Assembly: GCF_001476285.1 (NCBI RefSeq)
Contig: NZ_LDRU01000101.1
Span: 1 to 52,373 of the forward strand
Source of the DNA: Microbacterium testaceum
Lineage (GTDB): Bacteria > Actinomycetota > Actinomycetes > Actinomycetales > Microbacteriaceae
Direction: 5' to 3'
DNA: 52,373 nucleotides
Shown: positions 51,475-52,373 of the stretch, piece after piece
Position numbering within the stretch: the stretch's first letter is position 1
How the letters are laid out: every line of letters begins with the position of its first letter
Position numbers and translations under genes: made by a program
The notes under the pieces: model-generated
What the model saw: only the letters and a program-made list of their open reading frames with translations
Databases searched by the model: none
Told to the model about the DNA's origin: nothing

Positions 51475-52127
51475 GTGATCCTCGGGAGGGACCAGCCCCA
51501 GATGACCGCGCCCAGCCGGAGCGCGAGAGCCACCGCGAAGCCGATCGCCAGCGAGAGCCGGGGACGTCGGGTCGCCCTGAGCAGGATGCCGGTGACGACG
51601 GCGCCCGCGGCGGCGGCGGTGCCGTAGATGCTCTCCGACAGAACGTACGGGGTCCTCGCCAGCAGCACGTCGCGGATGACGCCTCCACCGGTCGCCGCGA
51701 GGGTTCCGAGGATCGTCACGACCCAGAGGTTCGCTCCGGATGCCGAGGCCTTCTGCGCCCCGGTGACGGCGAAGAGGGCGAGGCCGATGGCATCCAGGAT
51801 CTGCAGGGGCAGAACCGGGAACGCGTCGACGACCTCGATGAACACGAACGCGACCAGCGCACCGGTCAGGCCCGCGACGATGCGACTGGGAGTACGCAGC
51901 GCGGCGGGCGGAAGGTCGCCGAGGAGGACGTCCCGGAGCACTCCGCCCGCGAGCGCCACGATGAGACCCACCACGACGACGCCCAACAGATCGAAACCCG
52001 CGTGCGCGGCGGCCGCGGCACCCTCCAGACCGAACAGCGCCGTCGCCGCGATGTCGAGCGCATCGAACGCTCGGGCGCCGACCGTCGGGCGGAGGGCGTC
52101 CGAGCGGCGGGGCGCGAGGTCGTTCAT
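51471..52127 (-). CDS. TRIC-type cation channel family protein (YadS/YvgT-like), paralogue 1
   Basis: A 218-residue paralogue of the preceding entry with the same seven-helix, two-repeat layout (GGVLRDVLLGDLPPAAL and GGGVIRDVLLARTPYVL). The N-terminal extension (NDLAPRRSDALRPTVGARAFDAL) also matches its partner in part, so the whole gene was duplicated. The ATG at 52127 follows CAGAAT (52134-52139, minus strand) by 6 nt and heads a two-gene operon with GTGA coupling. A heteromeric channel is possible but untested. Confidence 0.92.
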   Translation of the reverse strand: MNDLAPRRSDALRPTVGARAFDALDIAATALFGLEGAAAAAHAGFDLLGVVVVGLIVALAGGVLRDVLLGDLPPAALRTPSRIVAGLTGALVAFVFIEVVDAFPVLPLQILDAIGLALFAVTGAQKASASGANLWVVTILGTLAATGGGVIRDVLLARTPYVLSESIYGTAAAAGAVVTGILLRATRRPRLSLAIGFAVALALRLGAVIWGWSLPRIT

Positions 52128-52217
52128 GCGCTCATTCTGGCAGTGGCGCGGCAGGTGCCGGATTCGCCCTCCGGCGGCAGGACTCGGATGCGGCGCCGGC
52201 CGCGGAGGGAACGTGTC

Positions 52218-52373
52218 TCAGAGCGGTTCGCTGACGGCGCGCGCGGCGCGCTGCCCCACGACGCCCGCGCGCACCGAGAAGCCGATCAGCGCGGCGATCC
52301 CGGCGAGGACCACGACGGCGATCGCGGGCTCGCGCGCCGCTGCGGGCAGCGCCAACGCCGCCCAGGGCAGCAC
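52218..52373 (-). CDS. C-terminal fragment of a membrane protein (N-terminus outside window)
   Basis: An open minus-strand frame runs from the window edge to a TGA at 52218-52220. The visible 51 residues include two hydrophobic stretches (LPWAALALPAAA and AIAVVVLAGIAALIGFSV) followed by RAGVVGQRAARAVSEPL. It looks like the end of a multi-pass membrane protein; the family cannot be named from this piece. Confidence 0.55.
   Translation of the reverse strand: MLPWAALALPAAAREPAIAVVVLAGIAALIGFSVRAGVVGQRAARAVSEPL

Overview
This 52.4 kb window is high-GC chromosomal DNA from an actinobacterium, most likely a Microbacteriaceae member close to Microbacterium. The evidence is dense short-intergenic gene packing, frequent GTG starts and ATGA/GTGA overlaps. 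Typical actinobacterial genes are also present: DUF4245, DUF4307, DUF501, a SigK/RskA-like sigma/anti-sigma pair, GlpX-type fructose bisphosphatase, class II aldolase, and a short UppS-like enzyme beside hemolysin III. I see no phage, plasmid, insertion sequence, rRNA operon or CRISPR array. The window is core and housekeeping sequence with a few accessory pieces.

Layout. 1-7.1 kb: partial flotillin, zinc-ribbon protein, aldose epimerase, CsbD, lipoprotein plus D,D-carboxypeptidase, membrane protein, ADP-ribosylglycohydrolase and a YefM-YoeB toxin-antitoxin pair. 7.2-14.6 kb: YchF, methyltransferase, exonuclease, RmuC, GlpX, class II aldolase, MOSC protein. 14.6-24 kb: anti-sigma/sigma pair, DUF6264-like/IspH operon, XseA-XseB-DUF4245-carbonic anhydrase-fumarase run, then a histidine kinase/response regulator pair. 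24-33.5 kb: PhoH, UppS, hemolysin III, DUF4307, GreA, threonine dehydratase with an AI-2E family transporter, a YcaQ-type DNA glycosylase, LemA and a tRNA. 34-41.4 kb: NDH-2, mycosin-like protease, DUF501, FtsB/DivIC-like protein, enolase, O-methyltransferase, CtaG-like protein. 41.5-52.4 kb: SGNH esterase, MFS exporter with divergent regulator, HisS, MazG, PEP carboxylase, a gamma-carbonic-anhydrase fold protein, two tandem TRIC-type channels and a partial membrane protein.

Central carbon metabolism is strongly represented (aldolase, GlpX, enolase, PEP carboxylase, fumarase, plus a beta carbonic anhydrase that could supply bicarbonate), with NDH-2 and CtaG for respiration. Cell-envelope and division genes (IspH, UppS, carboxypeptidase, FtsB-like) and DNA repair genes (XseAB, RmuC, YcaQ-like, DnaQ-like exonuclease) are scattered among them.

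The most unusual items are non-coding. They are: a 73-nt tRNA with a UAA anticodon but no long variable arm, in a region where no called gene uses a TTA codon; a TANNNT box 6-7 nt before more than twenty start codons, implying widespread leaderless transcription; a roughly eightfold excess of the heptamer GGATGCC/GGCATCC; a five-copy family of intergenic hairpin elements and several other nested palindromes; and a CtaG-like gene whose predicted leaderless start falls on an ACG codon.
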